Shown: positions 1-8,642 of the stretch, piece by piece
Layout: each line of letters starts with the position of its first letter
Numbering within the stretch: position 1 is the first letter of the stretch
Source of the DNA: Desulfovibrio ferrophilus
Lineage (GTDB): Bacteria; Desulfobacterota; Desulfovibrionia; Desulfovibrionales; Desulfovibrionaceae
Direction: 5' to 3'
Assembly (NCBI RefSeq): GCF_003966735.1
Contig: NZ_AP017378.1
Coordinates: forward strand, 2,996,905-3,060,904
DNA: 64,000 nucleotides
Notes under the pieces: model-generated
Database searches by the model: none
Told to the model about the DNA's origin: nothing
What the model saw: the letters and a program-made list of their open reading frames with translations, nothing else
Program-made: the position numbers and the translations under genes

Positions 1-1098
1 TGCGAATCCGTCCTCCGCTCGGCAGATCGCCTGAGTGTGCACGACCCCGAGGGGGATCTGACCTGGCATATGCTGAGTCCGAACTGGAAGCGCAATCCGG
101 ATATGGAGCGCGGCATGGTTGCCTATCTCGGTTTGCCCATTGTCCAGCCCGATGGAAGCGCCTGCGGGACTGTCAGCCTGCTGGGCCGTGAGCGTACCTC
201 CTTCGGAGCACAGGCCGAGGCCCTGTTGGCCGAGTTCCGTACCGTGGCCGAACAGGATTTGAAGATGCTGAGTTCCGAGGCCATGTGCCACGCTTTCAGC
301 CAGGGCACCTCCGAGGGGGTGCTGCTGGTGGACGAACGGCCCGCAGTGCGCGAATGCAACCAGCGCTTCTTGGACCTCTGGCAGTTGGGCGGCGGTGAGA
401 TTGATCCTGATCATTTCACGGGTACGATCCGCACCATGGCGGCCAAGACCACCGATCCCGAAGTCGTGGAACAGCATTTTCGCAGTCAGCTTTCCAGTGC
501 GGACGAAGGCGGTCTGAGTATCGAACTCTGCGATGGTCGCACCCTGCGTGCCCGGTCGCGGCCCGCACGTGACGAATCCGGCAACGTCTGGGGGCGGGTC
601 TGGCTGTTCAGTGACGAGACCATGGACAAGGGCCTTGATGCTCTGACCACGGTGGATGCGGCCACCGGACTGACCACGCGTACTCATTTCCTGAATGTCG
701 GCCATCAGGAAGTCAGCCGGGCCAAGCGGTATGGCAAGGAGCTGTCCCTGATTCTGATGCGTCTGGATGGATTTTCAAGGGCCGTGCAGGATCATGGTCG
801 CGAGGCTGGCGATGTGCTCCTGGCCAAGATCGCCGAGTCCGGCCAGCAGGTGGTGCGCAACCTCGATATCTTCGGGCGGTTGGAAAACGAACTGCTCGGA
901 GTGCTGCTGCCCGAGACCGGTCAGGAAGGCGCTTCGGCCATGGCCCAGCGCCTGCAAGCAGTGGTCAACGATGGCGAGCATCTTGCCGGGGCAGAGCCCG
1001 TGCACATCAAGGTGCAGGTGGGCATTGCCACCTTCAGTCGCGAGATGTCGACGTTTGAGTCGTTGCTGAGTCTGGCTGAGACAGCCACGACCTTGTAG
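1..1098 (+). CDS. GAF-PAS-GGDEF-like signalling protein, 5' end outside window
   Basis: The reading frame is open from base 1, so the N-terminus lies upstream of the window. What is visible is the end of a GAF-like domain (GLPIVQPDG, GTVSLL), then a PAS-like segment (GVLLVDERPAVRECNQRFLDLW), then a GGDEF-type domain starting near DAATGLTTRTHF. The signature loop reads GRLENELLG instead of GG[DE]EF and there is no RxxD inhibitory site, so catalytic cyclase activity is unlikely; it may be a receptor-like or degenerate GGDEF domain. No HTH or EAL domain follows. Family assignment is from residue pattern only. Confidence 0.75.
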   Translation, partial: CESVLRSADRLSVHDPEGDLTWHMLSPNWKRNPDMERGMVAYLGLPIVQPDGSACGTVSLLGRERTSFGAQAEALLAEFRTVAEQDLKMLSSEAMCHAFSQGTSEGVLLVDERPAVRECNQRFLDLWQLGGGEIDPDHFTGTIRTMAAKTTDPEVVEQHFRSQLSSADEGGLSIELCDGRTLRARSRPARDESGNVWGRVWLFSDETMDKGLDALTTVDAATGLTTRTHFLNVGHQEVSRAKRYGKELSLILMRLDGFSRAVQDHGREAGDVLLAKIAESGQQVVRNLDIFGRLENELLGVLLPETGQEGASAMAQRLQAVVNDGEHLAGAEPVHIKVQVGIATFSREMSTFESLLSLAETATTL

Positions 1099-1479
1099 GG
1101 GGAGGGCGTTGAAAATTAAGTGAATTGTTAGCGATACTTTGAGCTTTACAAGTCACTTGTTTTTGACCGCCCCGTATGAGGGCCAACGGCAGCAACAGCC
1201 CGACAAGAGGGGCAGTCCCCCGCAAAGGGAACCAATTCCTCCGAGTGGCAGCCAATGCAGACAGGACAAGCCTGTAAACGGTGTTGCTGAGCGTCCCCAG
1301 AAAAGGAGCGGGTGCGTATGTTCGACAGAATCAGTCAGTGAACGGAGCTGCCTCAATCGTCTCTATGAAGAAGAGCCTGAAGGCGCATGGCCTGTTTTCT
1401 CCGCTTTTTCCAGCCCCGGCAGATGACAAACCCCAACCCAGGCCTTACACTCGGGCCATCCACACAATTGAGGAGTTGT
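1099..1479. other. intergenic stretch with a partial repeat module
   Basis: No convincing gene. Bases 1108-1160 contain GTTGAAAA, AAGTGAATTGTTAGCG and GAGCTTTACAAG, which match modules inside the dispersed palindromic repeats at 37779 and 55595, so this may be a decayed copy. The remainder shows only short repeats and a purine-rich ribosome binding site (GAGGAG) just before 1480. Confidence 0.45.
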
Positions 1480-3882
1480 ATGCCCAAGCCTAAAGCCCTG
1501 CCCGCGAAGCGTTTGCGTGCCACACTGGCCCCCGAGCGAATCCCCTATGCCGATAGTAACGCCATTTCCGAAAAGACCCGCCTCATTCCGTCGCAACCCC
1601 GGGCCTTGATGGCTCTGGAAACCGGATTGTCCATTGATGATCCGGGGTTCAACGTCTTTGTGGCGGGCGAAGCCAATCTGGGCCGGACCTATCTGGTGAC
1701 CACGTTCCTGGAGCCTCGCGCCGCGCGCATGCCCGTGCCCGATGACCTGCTCTACGTGCATAACTTCATGGACCAGGACAAGCCCCAGTTGCTGTCTGTG
1801 CCCGCAGGTCGGGGCAAGCGTCTCAAAAAGCAGTTGGCCGATGCCCTGGCAGCCATTCGCAAGGAATTGCCCAAGCGCATGGACGAGGACTCCTTCGTCA
1901 AGAAGCGCGACAAGCTGGCACGCAGTTTTGCGGATCGGCGCGAGGATTTGCTGCGTGACATGGAAGCCCTGGCCAGCAAGCAGGGTTTTGAGCTGGATAT
2001 GGACGAGCAGGGCGGCATGACTCTCTATCCGCTGGTGGAGGGCAAGGTGGTTTCCGAGGCCGATTATGATCGCCTGGAACCCCGTCTGCGCAAGACTTTG
2101 AAGACTCGTGGCGACAGCATCCTGACCGAGATGACCAAATCCCTGCGCCTGATCTCCAAGGAGGAGCAGGACTTTCAGGAAGACCAGCGCTCCCTGGAAA
2201 AGAGCGTGCTCGGGCGTTTGGCCGACAAGCACCTGAACCCCCTGTTTCAGGAATGCCGCTCCCACGAGGGCATGTCCGGCTATCTGAAGGCCGTGCGCAA
2301 GGACATCCTGGAGAGCCTGGATAATTTCATGCCCCAGCCCGAGGGCATGTCCGGCCTTGGCATGCTGGGGATGCCGGACCCGGCCTCGGCCGAAGACTTT
2401 TTCGGGCGATACGACGTGAACCGCTTTGTGGACAACTGCTGTACCAAGGGCGCACCCATCGTCATCGAGGATCATCCCACCCTGACCAACCTCTTGGGCT
2501 GCATCGAGCGCGAGGCCGAGATGGGTGCCCTGTACACGGACTTTTCGCTGATCAAGAGCGGCGCCCTGCACAAGGCCAATGGCGGGTTCCTGGTGCTGCG
2601 CATGGAAGATCTGGTCCAGAACCCCGATGCCTGGGACGGTTTGCTTCGTGCTCTGCGTGCGGGCAAGGCCAGAATCGAGGACCCGGGCGAAAGCCAGGAG
2701 CATTCCCGGGCCAGGACCATTCAGCCCGAGCCTATCCCTTTGGACGTGCGCGTCATTCTGGTGGGTTCGGACATGATCTACGAAGCTCTGCTGGATGTGG
2801 ACGACCGCTTCCCAAAGTTGTTCAAGCTCAAAGCCCACATGCAGGACAATGTGCCCCGCAACGCGACCTCCATCCGCCAATACGTGAGTACCCTGGGCCG
2901 CATCATCCGCAAGGCCGAGCTGCTGCCCTTTGACCGTGGCGCGCTGGCCGGGCTGGTGGATTATGCCTCGGCCATGGCCGAGGACCAGAAGCAGTTATCC
3001 CTGCGCTTTCCCCAGGCCCGCGAGGTGATGATCGAGGCCGCAGCCCTGGCCCGCAAGGCCAAGCTCAAGGTGGTGGGTCGCAAGGAGCTGGACAAGGCCC
3101 TGGCCAACCGCAAGTTCAGGGCCAATCTCTATGAAGAGGAATTTCTGGCTGATTACGATCGCGAGCTGATCAAGGTCTCCACCACCGGTCAGGCCGTGGG
3201 CCGGGCCAACGGCCTGGCTGTGGTCATGTACGGGGATCATGAATTCGGACTGACGCATCAGATTGCCTGCACCGTGGGTGTGGGCCATGGCGGCATCATC
3301 GACCTGGAGCGCGAAGCCGAACTGGGTGGCCCCATCCATACCAAGGGCATGATGATCTTAAAGAGCTATCTGCTGGGCCTGTTCGCTCAGGACAAGCCTC
3401 TGGTCATGACCGGGTCTCTGGCCTTTGAGCAATCCTACGCGGGCATCGAGGGCGATTCGGCCTCGGGCGCGGAGTTGGCGGCCCTGCTGTCTGCCCTGGC
3501 CGACGTGCCGGTGAACCTGTCCCTGTCCTTTACGGGCGCGGTCAGCCAGTCCGGAGCCATCATGGCCGTGGGTGGCGTGACCTCCAAGATCGAGGGCTTC
3601 TTCAAGATCTGCAAGCGGCGCAAGCTGACGGGCAAGCAGGGCGTGATCATGCCCAAGGACAATGTGGACCACCTGATGCTCTCCGACGAGGTCTGCGCAG
3701 CCGTGGACAAGGGTCTGTTCCATATCTACCCCGTGACCCGCATCGAGGAGGCCATGGAGCTCCTGACCGGCCTGCCCGCGGGCAGGAAGACGGCCAAGGG
3801 CAAGTTCCCGACCAGTTCGCTGTATCATCGGGTGGATGGGAGACTTGCTGAGTTGGCGGAGTTGGCTGATACGTCGAAGTAG
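1480..3882 (+). CDS. LonB-like ATP-dependent protease (AAA plus S16 peptidase domain)
   Basis: Predicted 800-residue cytoplasmic protein of the Lon-related (AAA_32/S16) family. An ATP-binding segment near the N-terminus reads AGEANLGRT, a Walker A in which Arg replaces the usual Lys. A long helical insertion (residues ~95-260) follows. The C-terminal third is a Lon protease domain with EGDSASG, giving catalytic Ser near residue 660, and VGGVTSK, giving Lys near 703; the 43-residue spacing equals the Ser-Lys spacing of E. coli Lon. I chose ATG 1480 because GAGGAG lies 5-10 bases upstream; the frame stays open to 1387 without a better site. It is monocistronic and followed by a palindromic repeat that may end the transcript. 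Confidence 0.88.
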   Translation: MPKPKALPAKRLRATLAPERIPYADSNAISEKTRLIPSQPRALMALETGLSIDDPGFNVFVAGEANLGRTYLVTTFLEPRAARMPVPDDLLYVHNFMDQDKPQLLSVPAGRGKRLKKQLADALAAIRKELPKRMDEDSFVKKRDKLARSFADRREDLLRDMEALASKQGFELDMDEQGGMTLYPLVEGKVVSEADYDRLEPRLRKTLKTRGDSILTEMTKSLRLISKEEQDFQEDQRSLEKSVLGRLADKHLNPLFQECRSHEGMSGYLKAVRKDILESLDNFMPQPEGMSGLGMLGMPDPASAEDFFGRYDVNRFVDNCCTKGAPIVIEDHPTLTNLLGCIEREAEMGALYTDFSLIKSGALHKANGGFLVLRMEDLVQNPDAWDGLLRALRAGKARIEDPGESQEHSRARTIQPEPIPLDVRVILVGSDMIYEALLDVDDRFPKLFKLKAHMQDNVPRNATSIRQYVSTLGRIIRKAELLPFDRGALAGLVDYASAMAEDQKQLSLRFPQAREVMIEAAALARKAKLKVVGRKELDKALANRKFRANLYEEEFLADYDRELIKVSTTGQAVGRANGLAVVMYGDHEFGLTHQIACTVGVGHGGIIDLEREAELGGPIHTKGMMILKSYLLGLFAQDKPLVMTGSLAFEQSYAGIEGDSASGAELAALLSALADVPVNLSLSFTGAVSQSGAIMAVGGVTSKIEGFFKICKRRKLTGKQGVIMPKDNVDHLMLSDEVCAAVDKGLFHIYPVTRIEEAMELLTGLPAGRKTAKGKFPTSSLYHRVDGRLAELAELADTSK

Positions 3883-3899
3883 ATTTGGGGTGGCGTTGT

Positions 3900-4023
3900 G
3901 GGCCGCTGAAATTTTCCCGCTGGCTGCGTTGTTTCAGGGCGCGCTCGACCCTCGTGTATGTGTGTAATACACGTCGGTCCGGCGCGCCCTTCACGTCTTG
4001 CCAGCGTGATTTTTGAGCGGCCC
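3900..4023. repeat. dispersed nested-palindrome repeat, copy A
   Basis: Begins 17 bases after the lon-like stop codon. Four nested arms are visible: GGGCCGCT (3900) with AGCGGCCC (4016); CGCTGGC (3918) with GCCAGCG (4000); GGGCGCGC (3937) with GCGCGCCC (3982); GTGTAT (3954) with ATACAC (3967). The transcript of either strand could fold into one long interrupted hairpin. The architecture is shared with the other copies in this window although arm sequences differ. Confidence 0.75.
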
Positions 4024-4126
4024 ATGAAGAGGGGGAGCGGCGGGTGGTGGCAAGTGTCAGATAAATACAATCTCTGTACATACTAACTTTGTAAGGTTTT
4101 AACAATTTAATGTGGCAGGTATTGAA

Positions 4127-4663
4127 TCAGGTTGAAATTTCTGATTGTTTTTTTGATACCTCTCTTATAGTTTCTTCTGCTGTATCAATGTCTATTTTAA
4201 AAAATTCTTTTGATACTAAATATTCACTCAATTCTTTATGAACTTCACGCTCAACAATAGAGCAGTTAGCTGTTTCTAATGCGAATTCCAATTTAAATTT
4301 TCCAGGAACCCCTGTTGTTTGTAGTTCAGATATTCTTTTGTTTATACTGCGATTTGTTTTTCCTATTTTTATAAGATTTCTTTGTAATAATGAGTTTGAT
4401 AAAACATACACGAATCCAAGGTCATTAACGTTTTTATTATGCGTTTGTATTAATTGACCATTGCGTGCTATCTTCCAGTTGGCAGGGCTTGGATCGTCAA
4501 GCGGATTGTATTTTTTTATTTCTTTTTTATTATCTGTTTTATTTCTATTTTTTCTATCAGCGTTCGCTCTTGATATTGCCCAGTTACAAGGATTGGGATC
4601 TGAAAGAGCCCCATCTTGGGGCGCGCAAATTGATTTTTGTGGAGAATGTTTGTTTTTTGCCAT
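4127..4663 (-). CDS. GIY-YIG/T5orf172-like putative nuclease, AT-rich
   Basis: Predicted 178 residues. The C-terminal half resembles the T5orf172/MUG113 branch of GIY-YIG nucleases: GFVYVLSN from about residue 84, then KIGKT, INKRISEL and a later VEREVHKEL segment. The N-terminal part carries a motif twice, DPNPCNW-I-R at ~22-32 and DPSPANW-I-R at ~57-67, which I do not recognise. ATG 4663 is preferred because AAAGGA precedes it; the frame extends to 4732 without such a site. The gene is much more AT-rich than its neighbours and is isolated, which suggests horizontal acquisition. Function in DNA processing is inferred from the fold only. Confidence 0.7.
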   Translation of the reverse strand: MAKNKHSPQKSICAPQDGALSDPNPCNWAISRANADRKNRNKTDNKKEIKKYNPLDDPSPANWKIARNGQLIQTHNKNVNDLGFVYVLSNSLLQRNLIKIGKTNRSINKRISELQTTGVPGKFKLEFALETANCSIVEREVHKELSEYLVSKEFFKIDIDTAEETIREVSKKQSEIST

Positions 4664-4923
4664 TAGCTGTTTTTCCTTTCCGTTTAGCGCAGAGATGAAG
4701 GAGCGGTGTTTAGTCCGCATTTTTGATAGCAATTGGTGGGTAAGAGGGAAAGGTATATTGTAGTTGTGCCGATAGATTTGCGAAAATGAAGATAAGCTGC
4801 TGTCAATATGGTGGGGTAAGGTAAATACATGTTTTTTGAATAACGAGTCGCTTTGCCTTTAGTTTTTTATGCTCCAGCAAGGTTATACCCCTTATATTTC
4901 GATAAGTAATTGACCAGAAATTA

Positions 4924-5118
4924 TCACCCCACCTCAAACCAATCCTCCTCCCAAAAATCGATCATCTTTTCCCTCAGTCCCAGTTCCTCCCATCGAGGCA
5001 GCATGGAGCGCTTATGCCCCAATAAGTCCGAGCGGTAGCGGCTGGGGGCCAGGAGTCGTTCGGGGGCTGCGCCAAGGGCTTTGATGTGCGGGGTTAGGAA
5101 GCGCAACAGGGCCAGTGA
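4924..5118 (-). pseudogene. 3' fragment of a radical SAM gene
   Basis: The 60 codons ending at 4924 read RFLTPHIKALGAAPERLL and APSRYRSDLLGHK, almost the same as the C-terminus of the intact radical SAM protein encoded at 6690-7760. Similarity fades beyond about 5118, so only the end of the gene is present. The last residues (WEEDWFEVG against HDRGWFELS) have diverged. It is best read as a remnant of a duplicated or replaced copy, lying between the foreign AT-rich gene and the cyclase gene. Confidence 0.85.
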
Positions 5119-5318
5119 GCACGTCCGTGCTCAAGCGGGCTCAAGTGCGAGGCGAAATTAACGACAATACCAAGAGAGGGGGGAATGATCCTTTCCACGT
5201 TTACGCTTTGCAGGATTGTTTTTGTTTTCGATCAAATAAAAATTGAGTAGTTTATGCTATGCCATTCCTGTCACCGTGGGGTGGCGCATCAGCAAAGGTC
5301 CATCAGGATGGAGAGCCC

Positions 5319-6587
5319 ATGCCCGGCAAAGAGCGCATACTCAAACGCTATCTTCTGCTTATCAGTGCTGTTTTCAGTCTTTGCATAGCAGGCATTTTTC
5401 TCGCCACGGCCACGCGCAATGCGAATCTGATGCAGGAGCAGTTGTTGACCAGTGCCCGGTCGCACTTCACGGCCATCGTGGTTACGCGCAATTGGAGCGC
5501 CCAGCATGGTGGTGTCTATGTCATCAAGCGTCCAGGCGTGGCGTCCACCCCCTATCTGAATGATCCGGATGTCGTCACTACCGAGGGACTGGTGTTGACT
5601 CTGAAGAACCCCGCGCTCATGACCCGTGAGATTTCCGACATCGCAGGCGAGAATGATCTGTTCAGCTTTCACATCACCAGCATGAAGCCCCTGAATCCCA
5701 ATAACGCCCCGGACTTGTTTGAAACCCAGGCCTTGCAGTCCTTTGAGCAGGGCCAGGAGGAGTCTTTCCTGATGGAAGACAAGGCCGAGGGCGCGCGCCT
5801 GCGTTACATGGCCCCACTCATGGTCGAGCAGTCCTGTCTCGCCTGCCACGCCAAGCAGGGGTATGCCGTGGGTCAGGTACGTGGCGGAATCAGCGTGTCT
5901 TTCAGTATCGACGAGATGAATCGGGCCATCCGCCAGAGCTATCAGGTCATCCTCGCCCTGACCCTCGTTACTCTGGGGCTGTTGTTGTTCTCCCTGTGGC
6001 TTGTCTTTCGCCGGATGCAGCAACGTCTGGATGTGGCCCAGGCCCAGTTGCGGGAAATGGCCACAGTGGACGCGCTGACCGGTGTGGCCAATCGTGGTTC
6101 GATCATGGAGCGCTTCAGCGAGGACTTCGCCAAACAACGTCGGCTGGGGGGGGCTTTGGGCTGCCTCATGATCGACGTGGATTTCTTCAAGTCCGTCAAT
6201 GACAGCTTCGGCCATCAGAAGGGTGATGAGGTGCTCAAGGAGTTGGCCTCCATCATCTCCGGTTCCCTGCGGCCTTATGATACCTTTGGCCGCTATGGAG
6301 GCGAGGAGTTCCTGATGGTGCTGGAAGGAGAGAGTGCCGATCGTCTGGCGGCGGTGGCCGAACGCAGCAGGGCGTTGGTGGAGGAGCAGTTGAGTGCCCA
6401 ATGTGATTTGCCCAAGCCTCTGACGATCAGCCTTGGGGGAGCCCTTGTGCTTGCCAGTGACAAGTGCATCGATGATGTTATTCAGCGTGCCGATCGAGCG
6501 TTGTACAGGGCCAAGGAACAGGGACGAAATCGTGCGGTGCTGATTCTGGAAGAGGAACCCGGACCTGCTGGAGCTTCACCCTGCTAA
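5319..6587 (+). CDS. diguanylate cyclase with DUF3365 heme-type sensor domain
   Basis: Predicted 422-residue membrane sensor. An N-terminal transmembrane helix (LLLISAVFSLCIAGIFL) is followed by a periplasmic DUF3365/Tll0287-like domain containing a c-type heme motif CLACH (Cys173, Cys176, His177). A second helix (VILALTLVTLGLLLFSLWLVF region) leads into a GGDEF domain with an intact GGEEF loop (327-331) and an RPYD inhibitory site (318-321) five residues ahead, so c-di-GMP synthesis with product inhibition is expected. Redox or small-ligand sensing through the heme is inferred. ATG 5319 is chosen over 5259 because GGATGGAG precedes it. It stands alone and is followed by an intrinsic terminator. 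Confidence 0.88.
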   Translation: MPGKERILKRYLLLISAVFSLCIAGIFLATATRNANLMQEQLLTSARSHFTAIVVTRNWSAQHGGVYVIKRPGVASTPYLNDPDVVTTEGLVLTLKNPALMTREISDIAGENDLFSFHITSMKPLNPNNAPDLFETQALQSFEQGQEESFLMEDKAEGARLRYMAPLMVEQSCLACHAKQGYAVGQVRGGISVSFSIDEMNRAIRQSYQVILALTLVTLGLLLFSLWLVFRRMQQRLDVAQAQLREMATVDALTGVANRGSIMERFSEDFAKQRRLGGALGCLMIDVDFFKSVNDSFGHQKGDEVLKELASIISGSLRPYDTFGRYGGEEFLMVLEGESADRLAAVAERSRALVEEQLSAQCDLPKPLTISLGGALVLASDKCIDDVIQRADRALYRAKEQGRNRAVLILEEEPGPAGASPC

Positions 6588-6611
6588 AGAGGTTGAGATT
6601 TTGTCATCAAT

Positions 6612-6646
6612 GGCCCGGAGCGTGATGCGTTGCGGGCCGTTTTTTT
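6612..6646 (+). terminator. intrinsic terminator after the cyclase gene
   Basis: GGCCCG (6612-6617) pairs with CGGGCC (6633-6638) and a run of seven T follows, 25 bases after the stop codon. Confidence 0.85.
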
Positions 6647-6689
6647 GTGCGGGAAGGCAAGCGGGACAAGATCGGATAGGCTGTTGGGC

Positions 6690-7760
6690 CTAGCTCAGTT
6701 CGAACCAGCCCCGGTCATGGAACTCCATGCGCTCCAGCGGCAGGCCCAGGGCTTCGTAGTGTGGCAGTTGGGCGTGTTTATGGCCCAGTAGGTCCGAGCG
6801 GTAGCGGCTGGGGGCCAGGAGTCGTTTGGGGGCCGCGCCAAGGGCTTTGATGTGTGGGGTCAGGAAGCGCTGCAGAGCCAGGGACCGCGCCAGTTGCCCC
6901 AGTGCCGGGTGTCGTGGTCCGGCCAGAATATCATTTTCCAGCCCCGGTTCCGGCGGCAGGCCCATGCGGATCACGGGGATGTCCTTTGTCCACAGAGCTA
7001 GCAGGGCGTCGGCCAGGGCGCTGACCGTCTCGTCCAGTTCCCAGGGTGTGTAGCCGCCCTGTTCCCAGGTCTCGGCGAGAGGCGTGTTTCGCAGCACCAC
7101 GCAGGGGTACAGGCGCACGCAGCTCAGGGGCAGGGTCGCCGTCTTGATGATGTCGGTCTCGAAGCCGTCGAGGTCCTGTCCGGGCAGGCCGGGCATCAAT
7201 TGCACACCCAATTCAAGCCCGCTGGCCAGCACGTTGTCACAGCCCGCCCGAGCCGTGGCGGGATCGTAACCGCGCTGGCTGGCGTCCAGTGCCGGGCCGT
7301 GAAAGCTCTGGATACCCAGTTCCACAAGGTCCAGCCCCAGTGCCTTCAGCTCATCCAGCAGGGCTGGCGCCGTGGCATCGGGCCGGGTGGAGCAGCGCAC
7401 GCGGGTGATCAGCCCCTGTTCCCGGTAGCGCTCGGCCAGTTCCAGAAAGCGCTGCGGCCACGGGGTGGGCAGGGCCGTGAACGTGCCACCAAAGAATCCC
7501 AGTTCCCGTGGGGGAACGCCCCTGTCCAGATCGTTGGCCAGATCGACTTCCAGTTCCGATAGGATATCCTCCAGAGGTCGTGCTCCGGCCCCGGTCACGG
7601 CGTTCTGATTGCAGAATGCACAGCGCCCGGGGCACCCGGCAAATGGCAAAAAGACCGGATGAATGCGCGAAACAGTCTTTTGGGGCTCGGGGTGCGCGAT
7701 GCGGAAATCCGTACGGGGCGTAGTCGGATAACCGATTCTGGGGGTGTCGTTGTTGGTCAT
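6690..7760 (-). CDS. radical SAM protein (Elp3-like catalytic domain)
   Basis: About 356 residues. The SAM-cluster motif CPGRCAFC is present near residue 43, followed by FFGGTFTALP and LGIQSFHGPAL, both typical of the Elp3/HemN-type radical SAM barrel. There is no C-terminal acetyltransferase domain, so this is one of the stand-alone Elp3-like proteins of anaerobes; substrate unknown. ATG 7760 is used; a TTG at 7778 is also in frame and neither has a clear ribosome binding site. Its last 60 codons occur again as a fragment at 4924. It is divergent from the HIT gene across about 150 bases. Confidence 0.8.
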   Translation of the reverse strand: MTNNDTPRIGYPTTPRTDFRIAHPEPQKTVSRIHPVFLPFAGCPGRCAFCNQNAVTGAGARPLEDILSELEVDLANDLDRGVPPRELGFFGGTFTALPTPWPQRFLELAERYREQGLITRVRCSTRPDATAPALLDELKALGLDLVELGIQSFHGPALDASQRGYDPATARAGCDNVLASGLELGVQLMPGLPGQDLDGFETDIIKTATLPLSCVRLYPCVVLRNTPLAETWEQGGYTPWELDETVSALADALLALWTKDIPVIRMGLPPEPGLENDILAGPRHPALGQLARSLALQRFLTPHIKALGAAPKRLLAPSRYRSDLLGHKHAQLPHYEALGLPLERMEFHDRGWFELS

Positions 7761-7911
7761 TGTTGTGCAAAAACTCAAAATAACTTGATAAAAAAAGAAA
7801 CCTTAGGTAATAATCTGTTATAGGCGCGACCGATTTTGGTTTGGGGCTCTCCTGATAGGTGGGCCGGGCCAGAGGTCCATCGCGCGTTTGACCGCATCCT
7901 GCGGGGGAAAA

Positions 7912-8367
7912 GTGGCATCGGACTGTATTTTTTGCAAGATCGTCAGTGGGGAGGCCCCGAGCGAAAAACTCTATGAAACTGACCATGTATTGGCGTTTCT
8001 TGATATCGCTCCGGTTCACAAGGGTCATGCCCTGGTGATTCCCAAGGTCCATTACCAGACGATCTTCGATTTTCCTGCCGCATTGGGAGAGGATATCATC
8101 ACAGTCATGCAGATTGTTGGCAAGGCCGTGATGCAGACAACGGGGGGCACGGGCCTCAACGTTGGTCAGAATAATTTTCGTGATGCCTGGCAGCTGGTGG
8201 ACCATGTCCACTGGCACATCATCCCCAGGTTCGCGGGCGACGGTCTTAAGCTTTGGTCGCCCCAGGGCTACGGCAGCCCTGAAGAAATGGCTCTTCTGGG
8301 CCGGGGAATCCGCGACAGGATCACAGAAGGGGAACACGGAGGTCAGATATGTCTGGGAAGACGTTAA
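7912..8367 (+). CDS. HIT family nucleotide hydrolase
   Basis: Histidine-triad protein of about 151 residues. DCIFCKIVSGE opens the domain and HVHWHIIP supplies the catalytic triad, as in Hint-type nucleoside phosphoramidases. GTG 7912 is preferred because the family usually starts two or three residues before CIFC and GGGGG lies just upstream; TTG 7888 is an alternative. The 3' end overlaps the IHF-like gene by 19 bases, so the two are very likely cotranslated. Substrate cannot be told from sequence. Confidence 0.9.
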   Translation: MASDCIFCKIVSGEAPSEKLYETDHVLAFLDIAPVHKGHALVIPKVHYQTIFDFPAALGEDIITVMQIVGKAVMQTTGGTGLNVGQNNFRDAWQLVDHVHWHIIPRFAGDGLKLWSPQGYGSPEEMALLGRGIRDRITEGEHGGQICLGRR

Positions 8368-8642
8368 CCAAGGCTGAGATCGTGGACAACATCTACGAAC
8401 GTTCCGGGCGTAATCGCGCGGAGGTCAAGAGCCAGGTCGAAGACCTGCTGGAGATCATGAAGCAGGCGGTCAAAAAGGACCACTCCCTGCTGATCAGCGG
8501 ATTTGGGAAGTTCGAGGCCTATGACAAGGACGCCCGCAAGGGCCGGAACCCGCAGACCAACCAGACCATCACTCTCCCTCCCAGGAAGGTTGTGGTTTTT
8601 CGGTTGTCCCGCAAGTTCCGCTCGGAGCTTAATCCGCAATAA
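8349..8642 (+). CDS. HU/IHF family DNA-bending protein
   Basis: 97-residue nucleoid protein. It has the family pattern LTKAEIVDNIYER at the N-terminus, SLLISGFGKFEAYDK in the middle and the beta-arm GRNPQTNQTITLPPR, which inserts in the DNA minor groove, followed by VVVFRLSRKFR. The TNQ-I-PR form is closer to IHF alpha than to HU, but the partner subunit is not here. GGAGG lies 8 bases before ATG 8349, inside the end of the HIT gene. The gene ends convergently with rlpA, overlapping by 14 bases. Confidence 0.9.
   Translation: MSGKTLTKAEIVDNIYERSGRNRAEVKSQVEDLLEIMKQAVKKDHSLLISGFGKFEAYDKDARKGRNPQTNQTITLPPRKVVVFRLSRKFRSELNPQ

Noticed and set aside
1363-2880. 505-codon minus-strand frame
   Set aside because: Antisense shadow of the Lon-like protease, with His/Gln-rich composition and no motifs.
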